Assembly: GCA_022496205.1 (NCBI GenBank)
Contig: WTXD01000047.1
Location: 124,001-188,000, forward strand
Source of the DNA: Gloeopeniophorella convolvens
Taxonomy: Eukaryota > Basidiomycota > Agaricomycetes > Russulales
Length of the DNA: 64,000 nucleotides
Reading direction: 5' to 3'
The notes under the pieces are model-generated. The model saw only the letters and a program-made list of their open reading frames with translations. It ran no database searches and had not been told where the DNA came from. A program made the position numbers and the translations under genes. Positions within the stretch are counted from its first letter, which is position 1, and every line of letters begins with the position of its first letter. This document shows, one piece after another, positions 12,738-24,805 of the stretch.

Positions 12738-13906
12738 TTAGTGAGTCGTCAGAACTGGAATCCAGATGCCGGGGGCGATCTCTTCGAGGCGATGCAGCAC
12801 AACGCGATCCCAGGAAAGAGTCATAGCATTTGCCTATAATGATAGATGAGAAGGGGATCAACGATGATATGAAGTGATGTACCGTCATAAAGTGGACAAT
12901 CGCTCTTGCGATGCGCCGTACAAGACTTTGCAAGTTGACGTAGCCGTCATAGTCGCTGCTCACAGGGATCTCGTATGTAAGCGAGCGGAACCCGGCCCAC
13001 TGGTAGCATACCGATGACATCAACAGGTGTACGAGCGAATGAGAAGAACATACTCACCCGGACTTTGAGTGTGATGCGGCCGCGCATGTCCGGCGCAAGG
13101 TCGTGCATCGAGTATGCAGTGCTGCGCGAGAGGCGCGCACTATCTGTCGCCTCGCTGAGCGTGACACCCTGGCGGTACCCACCCTTCAGACGGAACTTGA
13201 TGGCCACGCCGCCGGGGCGGCGGTATGGGTCAGAGGGGAAGCCTCCCATACCCATACCCATTCCCATGCCCATGCCAAGTCCAGGGCCGATACTTGATGA
13301 GCGCCGCCCACGCTTGGCACTGTACTGTGACGGGAACGGTGTCATGGGAGGTGCGGGGGGCAGCAGCGCAGGTGGACCAAAGCCGCCTCCGGTGCTGAGC
13401 GTTCGTCCACGACCAAAGCCATCATCAATCGGAGGCGGAAAGTAGCTGTCCGACAGCGGCGAGTTGTCGTAGGAATCCGGATATGCTGCGCGAGGGGGAG
13501 GGGCGCCGGTCGGTTCGAAGCCCGAGGGCTCGAGAGGCGGGGAGGGACGCTGCTCACGGGTGCTCATCGAGTATGACGTGCCCATTTGTCCTGGAGGTGG
13601 GAATGCCCCGAAACCCCCAGAGGGAGGGAACGGCTGTGGAGAGGGAGGGGGAGGGTGCGCGTTAGACATATGCACACTGGAGGGTGGACCGGACGGGGCG
13701 CGAGGAGGCGGAGCGCCGGGGGGCGGGCCGCTCACCTCCGGAGTGAAACCACCGTAAGGGTCACCGAACTGGCCGCGGGTGTTGAATCCATCCTGGCGGA
13801 ACGGATCGTTGTAGGGAGGAAACCCTTGGCCAGCCCCGAACGCGGGTCCCGACGAGAACGAAGGGCGGCGGCTACGGTACGCAGGTTGCTGATCATACAG
13901 AGACAT
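12738..13906 (-). CDS. Pro/Gly-rich protein with conserved basidiomycete C-terminal domain
   Basis: Three exons, high to low: 13058-13906, 12883-12999, 12738-12833 (353 aa). Residues 1-220 are disordered, rich in Pro, Gly and Ser, with a short Gly-Met dipeptide run (GLGMGMGMGMGMGG) just before the folded part. From about residue 235 a compact domain begins: VAIKFRLKGGYRQGVTLSEA, then AYSMHDLAPDMRGRITLKVR, WAGFRSLTYEIP and a C-terminal WDRVVLHRLEEIAPGIWIPV. I recall this domain from Agaricomycete proteins annotated only as DUF/hypothetical; I cannot name the accession with certainty. Both introns (58 and 49 nt) are in phase 0. No enzyme motif is visible. Confidence 0.85.
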
Positions 13907-16900
13907 TGGGTATGGCGGAGCGAGTGATAAGGATGGGGAGGTTCAAGGCGGAAGCAATGGAGATGGGAGGGAGAGAAGGACAGATGGGTTGGGTCTCAAG
14001 CTGGTGCGGGGGATGTCGATTTATACAGGCAAGTGGCGGCAGGTTCCACCAATTTGACAGATATGTTGCAGGGAAATGTATAGGGGGTCGCCTCGAGGAG
14101 AAGTCGCGCGAACAACGGGTTCCGGGGGAGCAATACGTCAACGCGGGTCTGATGCACCAGAAGCAGGTGTGTGAGGCCTGGCCGATATGCTGCGCCTGGG
14201 GAAGCGTGGCAGATAGCTATCTACTAGCGCGGAGGTTTTGCGCACCGTAGCGTGGACGAAAGAGTAGAATCGGGTACTTTCTCGTGCACTTAACAGAACC
14301 AAAGCGGGGTGAGTTGTGTTTATATACCTTTCATGAGAAAGTGGCGCTAGCATCCTCGCCAATGTATAGGGCCATCATGCCGACATGGAGAGTGAGAAGC
14401 GGCGTGCAGGAACGGTATGGCAGAGGATGGATCGGTCGGCTGCACAGGTGAGCGTCCAGATTTGGAAGTATATTGCGACTAGGGGAACAGTCAGTCCTCA
14501 TGCATTCCGTCGGCCTACCATGTGGTAAGTTTGACCAAACTGCAGGAATTGAAGACAGCTGGGCCGCATAAAGGCGTCGTGCTGCGTCGTGATGATGTTG
14601 CATGAGCATCCAACGGACCGGGCCACCGTCTGAAACACAGCAATCCATCATCACGGTCACACAGATCACGTTGCTATATGTCACATGTCACGCAAGTCAA
14701 CGGCTTGTCGGACTCGCCGCCGCAGCTGCCTCCTCACCGTGATGCATGATGCATGATATCCCACACTGAGTCATCTATCCTACGCTATCCCGGAGACCCA
14801 GTCATTCAAAGAGAAGCACCATGGCATGTTTTCCGAGAATTGTTCATACAAGATGGTACTAGTATCCCGGAGTAAGGGCCTCAACAGTTTGGAACAGGTT
14901 TGGGCTTGTCTCATGTCACCCACGCGGAACCATGCACGCATACATCCACATGGCACCACGCCCCCGGGCTAGACCAACTGCCAACCGTCATCCTTATAAA
15001 GCAATTACCGGGTGCTTTTCAGAGGCGCAGCAGCCAAGGAAGGCACATCTCTGCTCGTCAGTGATTCCAGGCTCCTGATCCTCTCATTCGGCTGCACCAG
15101 CGCTCTGGCGCTTGCCTTTCCACCTGATAAGCAGAATCCCATACACCAGCGCGTTGGCCGTGAGAGGGGCAGCGTTGGAATGGTGATGGTACATGCACCG
15201 CGGCTGTGCATGGCACTGTCCTGGGGTGCAGTGTTTCGTTTTCTGGTTACACCCCTCAACACATGCTAGTCACCGGCACCCCCAACCGCCTCGTTATGCG
15301 GGGTGGTAGGCCCCTCGAACCCCGTCGGCACTTTTACCATCACCATCACACCATCCCCATCCAGAGCATGCCGCCGCACAGCAGTGTCCAGTGACTCTAC
15401 GTCCTGCCAGGCTTCTGCCGAGAACCTATGCTGCTCGAATATTCAGCATCTCCTTGATGATCATAAAGAGTTCCCTTACGCCCTTCAACTGCCATCGATG
15501 CATGAAATACACATACCTCGATATGCACTATGCATTGGAGTCGCGATAAGACACTACCCGTGCCGGCAACGACTGCGTGGGTCGATTGGAGTCCATCCAC
15601 TAAAAAGTGTGGTTTATCTTCCTGTCGATTGCTTCACGGAGAAGGAGCTCTTACTGGGCACGTCATGGCTGTCCCCCACTTCAAGGGATCAACACATGGA
15701 TGGCCATGACGAGGGTTTGAACTTTTTCCCACCGCCATATCCTAGGATATGGACGTCAGCGGTCCTTGACACCGCCCCGGATAGCAAATCGTACCTCTAT
15801 CTGTTGTTCATTTGAATTCCAGCCCGTCAACTCTCCGGCAGCCTCTGATCTTTCCGAATTCTTGGCTGTCTGGCTAGCACACATATCCATGAAGGACCCC
15901 GCGTACTGCGCAGGTCACCGGTGCGCAAAGCCCTATTGAAATGATGTGAGCGAGACCTACAGCCTTCTACCAATGGCTGCACTCTACCTGACCAAGATCC
16001 TTTCCCAACGGACGAAGACGAAGCATTGCCGACCCTGAAAGGCTGACGCGAGTAGGTTCGCTCCAACGGCGAGAGGGACATTAAACTCATCAAGGCTCAT
16101 CATCTTGTCTCGTATGCCATATGCGGAGCCAAGTGTCGATATCATCCGGGGGTGTGCCTCATCGCGCGAATGATCTGTGGCAAACGTGTACGAGAAGTTC
16201 CGAAGACATAGTCTTCTCTGCCTGCCCGAACCGCGGCAGGGACCGCGTCACGGCGCGTCAGTGGACGCTTCCTAACTCCGAATGCACGCTGTGGGTCATC
16301 CACGTCGTCCCCCCTCCCTTTCGAGCCCGCGATACCCACTACACTAGCGCTACCTACACGTAATTTGCGAGCTCATCCAGCGCGCAATAAGCTTTCGCAG
16401 ACACCTCGGCTTTCGTTTTGTCGACGTGCCACGGTCACTGGCGTCTTGAATCCTCGTGCTTGGGAATAGGTCGCCAGGTGAGGCATATCAGCAGCGCAAG
16501 GCTGCCAATCAAGCCGCACGCTGCGGACTTGAGAATGGTCAGTAGCCCTAGGCCCTCCCATGCTGCCGTCACGGCTCGCGCTGCGAATTCCGCCCCAGCT
16601 CTATATAGTTGCGCTGATTCTGTTGTTGCAGCCACTTACGCCCCGTCCCATGAATAGATGGACACGTGCTCTGGTGGGTTGCCGGCTGCCGGCTGTAATT
16701 CGAAATGGTGATGGCGGTCTCCGCTTCACGCAGTGCGAGGAAGGCGGTCTTGCGCCACCCACTACAGCTATTACACGTGTTAGTCCATGGTCCTGGCTGA
16801 GACGAGCGCCCGGTGCGCAGCTGAACGTTCTTTGGCTCACCCGCTGTACGTGGGAACTTCAGACGGTGGCGCGAAAGGGAGCGAAACGAAAAGGCGTAAA

Positions 16901-17005
16901 TGCATACACGAGGCTGTGATACGAATACATCAACTCATCCACATTCCCCAGCAATTCGGGTTGCTTAGAGTAAGAAGTGGGGCGTCTGCATTGATCGACC
17001 TCACT
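13907..17005. other. 3.1 kb gene-poor region
   Basis: No gene I can support. A + strand frame at 15303-15815 begins with GPSNPVGTFTITITPSPS, vaguely like Ser/Thr-rich secreted proteins, and TATA-like CTTATAAAG lies near 14993. The frame then loses character, so a decayed short secreted protein is possible but unproven. Minus-strand frames at 16142-16840 include one hydrophobic stretch with no start or splice support. Confidence 0.35.
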
Positions 17006-17925
17006 TCAGTCATAGGGCCGCATGACGTCGTTACCGCGGACGTCCGTGGCGAAGTTGCTCGGTCCTCCCGGAACGTAGTTCGGGACCTCGAAGGTCGAGC
17101 TATGGCACCACGGCTTAAGCCTAAGCTCCTTCTCCACTACGCCAGCGAAGTGCTCAGACCAGCCATTGCGAGGGTATGCCGCGACGGTCGTGCGAATGAG
17201 TTCAGGATGAATTAGATTGGCACGACTGTGCAGCGCGGATACCATCAGCTGTACACAGGAAGCGCAAAGGGCCAGACTCACATGCCGACATTGTCCAGAA
17301 TGGTCGCCAGTTGAAGGACTTGCCCAACCATAGTGATGTTGCCACTGAGTTTCCCAAATCATTACGGCTCGGCTGAAACCTGAGAAAACTGCGGCGACCT
17401 ACCCTTTGACGAAAATATCTTGGTGACGCACGATCGCATCACACACACTGTCTGCCTGGTCTTCCGGGCCGCCCCGTGAAAGAATCAAATCGCGCGCGAC
17501 GATGGCACCCTTGAACTCAAAGGACATCTTTGTGGTGGCGAGGAAGCGCTCGGCTGTGCCAATGTCATGCAGCAGGCACGCGAGGAGATATGTCTCGCTA
17601 TCGTACTCCCACCCCGGGAAGTGGGTTCGCACGAGGGCCGTACCTGTCCATGGCGCACGTCAACGTTAATTGGTAGGAACGCAGTGTGATACGGACCATA
17701 TACATATACGCGGTGGCTGTGGTTGTACGTCTGCTCATCCAGCTCAGCTTTGACAAATGCCTGGACCTGTCTCACAAGCCCTGAATCGGGGAGTGGAAAG
17801 TCGGCAACCGTGAAGTGATCCTGCTTCGGGGTTGGCCCAGACGCTGTTGGATGATCTTTGAACAGTACATCGGGGTCGCGCGGGACGGCAGTGAAGCCGT
17901 AGAACTTGACGGGATCGCTGGACAT
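17006..17925 (-). CDS. Cyanamide hydratase-like HD-domain protein
   Basis: Four exons, high to low: 17697-17925, 17403-17643, 17282-17344, 17006-17225 (250 aa, the usual family length). The ATG at 17925 is the first in frame. HD-domain metal motifs are NHSHRV (about residues 70-75) and CLLHDIGT, followed by FEFKGAIVARD, AIVRHQDIFVKGGNITMVG and LATILDNVG. These blocks match the fungal cyanamide hydratase/Ddi2-type family, which hydrates cyanamide to urea or acts on related small nitriles. Substrate specificity is inferred from family only. The gene is divergent from the coiled-coil gene starting at 18384. Confidence 0.9.
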
Positions 17926-18383
17926 GGTGTTCAAACCTGTACGGTGGAGCGGGCTGCGCTCGAGTCTGGGACTACCCGGCTTTTAATGACGCCGACGCAG
18001 CGTTGTGGGACGGTCTCGGATTCGAGTCAGACGGCCCCTAGCGTTTACTGCCTGTGAAGCTGCGTCAGCGTCAGTCATATGATTACTACACGCGCCGAGA
18101 AGCAGCATAAGCACGCCCGTGTGAGACTACAGCTGGCCCGATGCTACTTACTCTCGACGAGGGGTTGCGCGATGGTTCGTCATGCTTATGGGGAGGGATG
18201 ATTCATCATGCATCAACTTCAGCGTCAGTATCGTCTCAGAGGCTGAAACGCACCGCGCGACTTCCCGAATTGAATCTGGCCTGACGCGACGCGGGTCGGC
18301 GAGCACGTGGATCTCGCGCAGTGGTGGCAAAGAGACTTCCCCGCGTTCCACTCTCATGGGAGTTCTTCTCGAGTCCGTCAGCT
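17926..18383. promoter_or_regulatory. Divergent promoter region
   Basis: A 458-base spacer between the HD protein (minus) and the coiled-coil protein (plus). No clear TATA box. Nothing else supported. Confidence 0.35.
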
Positions 18384-19529
18384 ATGAGCTTTGACAATTC
18401 CAACGTATGGGCACAGTCAGAAAGAAAACCGCCTGTTGAACTCAACACCGGTTTTAGGATCCGTCGGGTATCAAAGCTCTTCTGGAGAGCCTGCGAAACT
18501 CTCAAGCATGGGCCGATACCCTCAAGGCCAGTTCGGACTCGACAAATGCAACTACCAAATCCTCAACTACTGAGGCAGGCAGTACCGACGTACCTTCTCG
18601 AGCCCCTTCCTCCAGTTCCGAGGTGACAGACCCATCCTTAGACAAACCGACGCGTACCACTCCATCTGTTGCCGATCTACTGTCTCAGTTGCAAGCTTCA
18701 CCGACCTTGGTCCTCGGCGCCAGCCCTGCCACCAGATCAGCTCGAGAAGAGGTGGTACCTCAATCCCTACCATTGTCATACACAGTTCACACGAATGCGA
18801 GAGTTGGCTTCCTCCCCGATGAGCCTGTCCATCCCAAAGCAAACACACGCGCGCTTTCATTTCAGCAGGCTCTACCGCATATATCTCGTCTATTAGAAGA
18901 CCCGGGTGTTATGGACACGCTCATCACAGTGAGTGTCATCGTGTTCACGTTTTACTGCCACTGAGCGCGCATTGTAGTTGAAACAAGAACAGGACAAGCT
19001 TGAGAAGCAGTTGTGGGAAGAACGGCAAGCGATACAGCGAAGACACGAAGAAAAGGTGAAGGTCGCAAGAAATAGGTCTGTCTACCGGTCTTCGTCTTGT
19101 CTTATCATCCCGCTCCTGACATGTCAATAGGGCAGCAATGATTAAAGTTCCCCTCTCGAAGCATGACGCAGAGGTGATTGACTGCATGTCCTAGCCATCG
19201 GTATGCCAGAATGCTGGCCGTCTAACTCCGCTTCTTGTCAAGTATAGTTGATGTCGGACGCGTTCCATAGTGAGCTGAAGAAGTTCGATGCCGAGCGCGT
19301 ACTGTCCGCTTGGGACGGACTAGTGCAAGGCCAGCAAGCGCACCTCGAGGCATTAGGCATACCGACGATGTTCGTGACGACCGATACGGGTGATCTCGAT
19401 GTGCGTGTTGCTTATTCATATGGCATCCCGAGAAACCCTCCTCACGCAGTCGGACCTGACCCGCAGAAACAACGCCGGGTTATGCACGTTTTGGAAGGCG
19501 TCTTGCCCGCCGACGGCGCAGCATCATAG
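18384..19529 (+). CDS. Conserved coiled-coil protein of unknown function
   Basis: Five exons: 18384-18404, 18458-18928, 18978-19075, 19131-19173, 19248-19529 (304 aa). A tiny 7-codon first exon leads into a Ser/Thr-rich region, then SVADLLSQLQASP and SFQQALPHISRLLEDP. A coiled coil follows (EQDKLEKQLWEERQAIQRRH, then EEKVKVARNRAA), and the C terminus has MSDAFHSELKKFDAERVLSA, LGIPTMFVT and QRRVMHVLEGV. I recall uncharacterised Agaricomycete proteins with the same order of blocks. The last exon holds a 60-nt in-frame stretch (19392-19451) bounded by GTGATC and CACGCAG that could be an optional intron; either choice keeps the frame. Confidence 0.85.
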
Positions 19530-20068
19530 ACGGCCATTCTATCCGCGCGCTGCACCCCAATGCTCCTAGCCTAGTGTCATGCAGTTGGCATCTAGTGGAA
19601 TATGGCAAATGTTTCAGTTCAGAGAGCGGGACATGATCGAGGGCAGACTCTGACACCAATTCCCCATGAAATGCGAAATTGCGCGGATCGGGGGAATGCA
19701 CTGGAATGCACGGGGACTGCGTCGGCACGATGCCAGTCGCTGTGCAGCGGTCGCATCCTGGGACCCCGGGAGGTAAAAGCAAGTAAAAGTTGGGTAAATC
19801 ACGCAGCGCGTGACACTTTGTGGGCATTTCTACCCTCGTGTGCCGGGCGGGATAGCGCGGCAAACCTCCGGGTCGATCGTCTTGCATCAGCATCAAACAT
19901 CATGCACATGCATCAAGTCTAATTAGGCTTTCTGCGGTCCGGTTCATTGCTTGGCTGCTTACATGATACATCTGGCCGCTGGCATCCCGCATTTTATTAG
20001 GTCCTCCGACCTCGCATAGTGACGCTCTATGCGTGGGTTGCTCCCTCCCACTCACCACCCCCACTCCG
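19530..20068. other. Intergenic region upstream of the hydrolase-fold pair
   Basis: About 540 bases with no supported gene. It holds the promoter and 5' UTR of the first pseudo-hydrolase copy. Confidence 0.45.
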
Positions 20069-22076
20069 ATGCCGTATGTCGATCTAGTCGCGGACGATGA
20101 CTACGTCTCCATATGGTACATCACCAATACGCCGTGCAGTAGCGTGAGCACGTTCGACCCTAACAAGCCAACCGTCATCCTCTTGCACCCGGTCAGCCTC
20201 GACTCCAGCTGGCTGGGGAATATTCTTGGGGACCCTCGCCTCGATGACAACTACAACATGATCGCATTCGACCTCCGGTTCTCTGGCAAGACGTGGGAGC
20301 GCCCCAATGGGAAGCTGGATTGCTGGGTGCAGGCCGCAGATCTGGCGTTTGCGTGCGATGTACGTCCGTGTTGCTACCTCATAAGCGACGCGTCGTGTTA
20401 GGCGTCAGGCACTAACGTGGCTTGACCCTCAGACGCTGCGCATTCCTCCAGCACACGTATGGGCAGAAGAGGCGATAGCCGTGAACATTGCCTTGCGCTT
20501 CGCAATAGTGTTAGTACTTGCGCAATGCCGTGCTCCTTGATGAGGATGTTGAAGGTGCATCAGTTTTCCGGAAATGTGTACCAGCCTTTGCTTGGTCACA
20601 TGCTCTCCTCCAGCCGAGTGCGTATCCACCGAATCCCTAAGTCAGTCACTCGCCTCTGACCAGGTGGCGCCAGGCTCCAGAACGTTTTCGCAGCGCTGGA
20701 TCACGCTATGCGGTTGTGGAGTTTTGCTGAAGACTTGGATGCTCTTGATCAAGCTGCTGTGGAATTCCTCAACCTCACTGTGGGCATGGTGTGTCCGATT
20801 CTTTACCCCACAGTCCCTGGCGCTGAAGTATCGACCTTCGAAGGAGATGGAAGTAGACGAGATGGACAAGGTAGCTCTCACATACATTAATACACGATTC
20901 TCCCCGAATAATTCATCTTCCCAGATAGTGGCCTTTTGGCAAATACACTACCCTCCACACAAACGCGTCCGTGTCATTGGATTTGGGAACACGATTTTCA
21001 ATGTGCGCTGTGCCACTTCTCTCCTGGTGCTGTCACATGCTGACCTGAGGCTTCTTGAAGCGGATCCCCTTAACAAAATCGCAACTTGCTACGATTAATC
21101 AACCTGTTCTTATACTCCATGTACGTCGGCTGCAGCTACGACCGGTCTCGACGCTCAAGTGTATTCAGGGAGAAAATAATACAACGCACCCTGTCAAGTA
21201 CGTTCAAAGGCTCAAAGAAAACCTTGTTAACTCCCCAGAAGTAATCCTCTCTGTCATACGGGGTGCGTCTGTTCCTTTGTCCAGTTCTATCCCCGTTGAC
21301 ACTTCACCGTAGGCGCTTCTGGCTACCTAAGCACAACTCCTTCCTGCGCATCTATTCTTAATCAGATCTATGCTAAATTCCTCGGCCGCCTCCCGCGGAC
21401 GCCCCTGGGACGCAATCTCCCTGTCATTCCCGACCACATGAAGCGATCGCTTGCAAGGCTCGCAGACCTTTCAGGCGACGCAAGGATCGCTGATAGGAAC
21501 CCGTCATCAGTGATGTCATTCTCTCTCGTGACACCAGAGATCGAACGCGGGCAGACCGAAGCGTTCGCACTGTTCTTGAAGGGGATGAAACAGGCATTTT
21601 CTCCCTTACGTCCCGACGGTCGGCCACAACGAAGGTGCGTCCTTCGATCCACTTGCTCATCTCTTCCGGTATTGGTTAAATATGTGTTCATTTTCCTCCA
21701 ACGCATACCAGGTTCTCCGAACGTGGAGGACGTCATTGGTTCCATGGTGACGTTGACGGACACTCTTATGCGTATAGTGGTGAACAGCAGCAAGCATCGT
21801 CACAGCCATCCCGAGCCGGTAGTCAAAATGGCGGTGAGCGAGCCTTGTCGTTTGGGCCCTGGATACTCCCTCATCATACCGTCTTCAGATCCGGACAGCC
21901 CCCGAAACCAGCAACCCACGCCACTGAGGGCGCAGCCTATATCGAAGGAGCTGATGGATGAGGGCAGAATGAATCGCGCTGCACCATTGCAGTATACTCT
22001 TGACTTGAAGGCATCTCTCGCACGTGTCTCGCTCGTGCTCCAAGCGCGGAAGTCGCGCCACAAGCCCTCCTCATGA
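20069..22076 (+). CDS. Alpha/beta-hydrolase-fold protein, copy A of tandem pair; catalytic triad not conserved
   Basis: Eleven exons: 20069-20359, 20433-20509, 20564-20617, 20674-20788, 20844-20870, 20925-21002, 21061-21120, 21169-21262, 21313-21634, 21712-21779, 21889-22076 (457 aa). Fold markers are visible: PTVILLHPVSLDSSWL (oxyanion region), NMIAFDLRFSGKT (strand 4), ALRFAIVFPEM (helix after the nucleophile elbow) and INQPVLILHGENN. The elbow reads HVWAEEAI (residues 105-112) instead of GxSxG. The acid position reads HGENN, and the usual catalytic His position reads GASGYLS. Hydrolytic activity is therefore doubtful. The start MPYVDL is shared with copy B, which supports the ATG at 20069. 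Intron 10 (109 nt) is longer than its counterpart in copy B. Confidence 0.85.
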
Positions 22077-22820
22077 TGGTGAGGGCGATGCGTCGTGCCG
22101 CGGTGCTGCCCAGGTCTTGTATTTTTATTGTGCGCGCAAGCACGGGATTCACACTGTAGCAAATAAAGTGGGTTATCCATGATCGTCCAGGACGCATCAC
22201 CAGTAGATGCTGGACAGGCCATCCTCGGTCATGCACCTCAATTTGTGGCTCTACCGAGGGCCAATTTCCCTCGGTTAGCAGTCCTTGACGAGGGATGCTT
22301 ATGTACCAACTAGAGTTGGTAGTCAAGAAGTGTATATATAAGCTTAGTGAATAGAGCGTGGCACGAAGATCTCAACTAAACAGAGCTTCTGATTGGTGGT
22401 GCCCCGTTTCCTTATGTAACGCTTCGGGCCTGCGGTCCGCAGACGCGGACCTGGTGAGCAAACCGTCCTCTGTGGGCTGGCAGGAGTCTGCTGTCGGGGT
22501 GCCCTATCTCACCCAGCTAGGACGGGCTGTCGCTATGGCCAAGTGTCCGTGCATTTTCCCTGAGGAGTCGAGTCCAGAATAATATGGACGGAGCGGAGAT
22601 GCCAGCTCGCATGGCGGGGCGGAGCAGTCCGTTTCGGTAACCCGCCCCTCGGCCAGGCCGCCCGGCGGGCCACGGCAGCTAACCCCCCAAATTCTTCGAG
22701 TTGACGCTCAAAGATGGAGAGACATAAGATCCCGGCGGACAAGACCAGCGGCCTCCTTTAAAGTCGAATGTCTCAGCCACCGACTGTGGCGTATCCTCCC
22801 CTCACCCCGGCGTGCACGCG
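22077..22820. other. Spacer between tandem hydrolase-fold copies
   Basis: A 744-base spacer. A strong TATA-like run TATATATAAG lies near 22332-22341, unusually far (about 480 bases) from the copy B start, so a long leader or an unseen short transcript is possible. No coding frame supported. Confidence 0.4.
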
Positions 22821-24805
22821 ATGCCATATGTCGACCTCCCTACCAACTACGACGATTACGCGTCGCTCTGGTACATCACCAACTCCCCGACGGGCACAGT
22901 CGGTGGCTTCGACTGCGCCAAGGCCACAGTTGTTCTTTTGCACCCCCTATTACTCGATTCCGCGTGGCTCTCGGCCCAGTTCGAGGACCCGCGGCTGTCG
23001 AATTCTTACAACCTCATCGCGTTCGATGCACGGCATGCCGGGCAGACGATGTCGCAGCTGAGCGGGAAGCAGGATGGATGGACAGACGCGGCAGATCTGG
23101 CATTTGCGCTCGAGGTGCGTGCATGTCCCTTGTGACGTCCACGAACGCATAACCAACCTTGCAACTGGAACAGACCCTGTGCCTCCCGGCTGTGCACGTC
23201 TGGGCGTGCGAGTCTTTCGCCACGACAAGCGCACTTCGCTTCGCTGCAATGTACGTGCGGCGCACGGCTCATTGTCTGAGGTGATTGATGCTCATCGATG
23301 ACCGGTGACCCCCAATTTGTAGCTTTCCGGAGATGTGCCTCAGCGTGACCCTGCTGACTGCTCCTGGCGACCCGGATGGGTGAGCATTGATCCCGTCCCT
23401 AGCGTGGGCGAAGTATCTAAAACGACCGGCTATGCTAAGGTCGTTATACAATATTAACGAGCTCGTCCAATCGTGGTGCTACGCGCAGGAGCTAGACACT
23501 ATAGAGCACACGTTTATGAACGTTGTCACCGCGCTATGCGGCCAGGTACGTGACCCACATGGATAACGTAACACAGTTGTTGAATTGATAGTGTTTAGGA
23601 CGTAAACCTAGACCTGGAGGACGATGTGAGCCAATCTCCGGCACGCAGGGATCGCGCGCTGACTTGCCGAGCAGCTAATTGCCCACTTGGAAGTGCACTA
23701 TCCGCCATTCAAACGTACTGTCGTTTCCCACCTGGGTTGCCTCATTGCAAGTGTGAGTGCCGTCACACCCTGAGCGGCCTAGCCCAACTGACTGATTAGG
23801 TACAGCACGAAAGGGTGCCGAAAGATTTGCTGGGAGCCATCAAGCAGCCGGTGCTGATCATTCACGTGAGGCGGTTCATGCTGCCCGTGCCCTCATGTCC
23901 TGTAGACTCATCGGTCAAACTAGGGTGACTCCAACGAGATCTTCTCCCCCGAATGCGCATACAGGATGCAAGAGGAACTCGTTAACGCCAAAGACGGTGC
24001 CAGCATATTCTTCGTAAAAGGTAAGCCTGCACTTCTCCCCCACGCTTCGGGCCCTCTCAAAGCCGCCCCAGGTGCCCAGGGCTACCTTAGCGTGGTCCCT
24101 GAGAATGCGTCAATCGCAAATCGTGTATTCGCTTCATTCCTCGCACGCCAACCGCCTATGCGCTCCGACCCCCTACCATCACAATCGGCGCGTATGCACG
24201 ACGCGATGAACCGCCTCGCAGCCATAGTGGGTGACCCCGATATATGCAATCGCGAACCATCATCGCCCATGGCGTTCTCGTGTGTACCATCTGCTGTCGT
24301 GCACAGGCGAGCCCAGATCTTTGCACGGGCAGCCGAGGGGCACCGCAGCGCCTTCTCTCCCCTGAGCCCGAGTGGGCGACCCGTGCGGAGGTGCGCAATT
24401 TGAACTGCCGCGTAAACCCTCCCTAACCTCCTTCGTCCAGGTATTCAGAACGGGTCCAGAACCAGTGGTTTGATGTGGACAGATATGGGATGTCACACGC
24501 AGGTGCGCTCCGCCCTCCACCTATTCAATTCATGCCAAGGCGCGGCTCACGCGCGCCCCGCGTCCCGTCGCATCCATTCAGCGCAATCCCCGGAAAACCA
24601 TTTGCGCTTGCTGACCATGAACGAACGTTTCGAGGCGCTGTCACGCAAGCTCGCGGACGAGCTGCCCGTCGCCCGTGCCAGGCGCTCGGTGCCCCGCGTG
24701 CCCTCGCAGGCCTTCGAACGCATGGCAACCAGGACGGGCCTGACGTCGCGTGTTGCAAATACTGCGAGCCTTGCCGCGCGCGCGCTCCAACGCCTGCCTA
24801 TCTGA
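22821..24805 (+). CDS. Alpha/beta-hydrolase-fold protein, copy B of tandem pair; catalytic triad not conserved
   Basis: Eleven exons: 22821-23114, 23174-23250, 23323-23379, 23440-23545, 23599-23625, 23675-23752, 23800-23865, 23924-24020, 24072-24390, 24441-24502, 24582-24805 (468 aa). Exon number and all intron phases match copy A, and exons 2, 5 and 6 have identical lengths (77, 27 and 78 nt). Markers: ATVVLLHPLLLDSAWL, NLIAFDARHAGQT, SALRFAAIFPEM, IKQPVLIIHGDSNE. The elbow is HVWACESF (residues 106-113), the acid position HGDSNE, the histidine position GAQGYLS. The C-terminal part after about residue 370 is poorly conserved between copies. It is likely an Agaricomycete-specific family of unknown function. 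Confidence 0.87.

Noticed and set aside
21780..21961. Alternative end of hydrolase-fold copy A at 21961 without the last intron
   Set aside because: Splicing 21780-21888 gives a tail (DSPRN) aligned with the copy B tail (QSPEN) at the same intron phase, so the spliced form is preferred.
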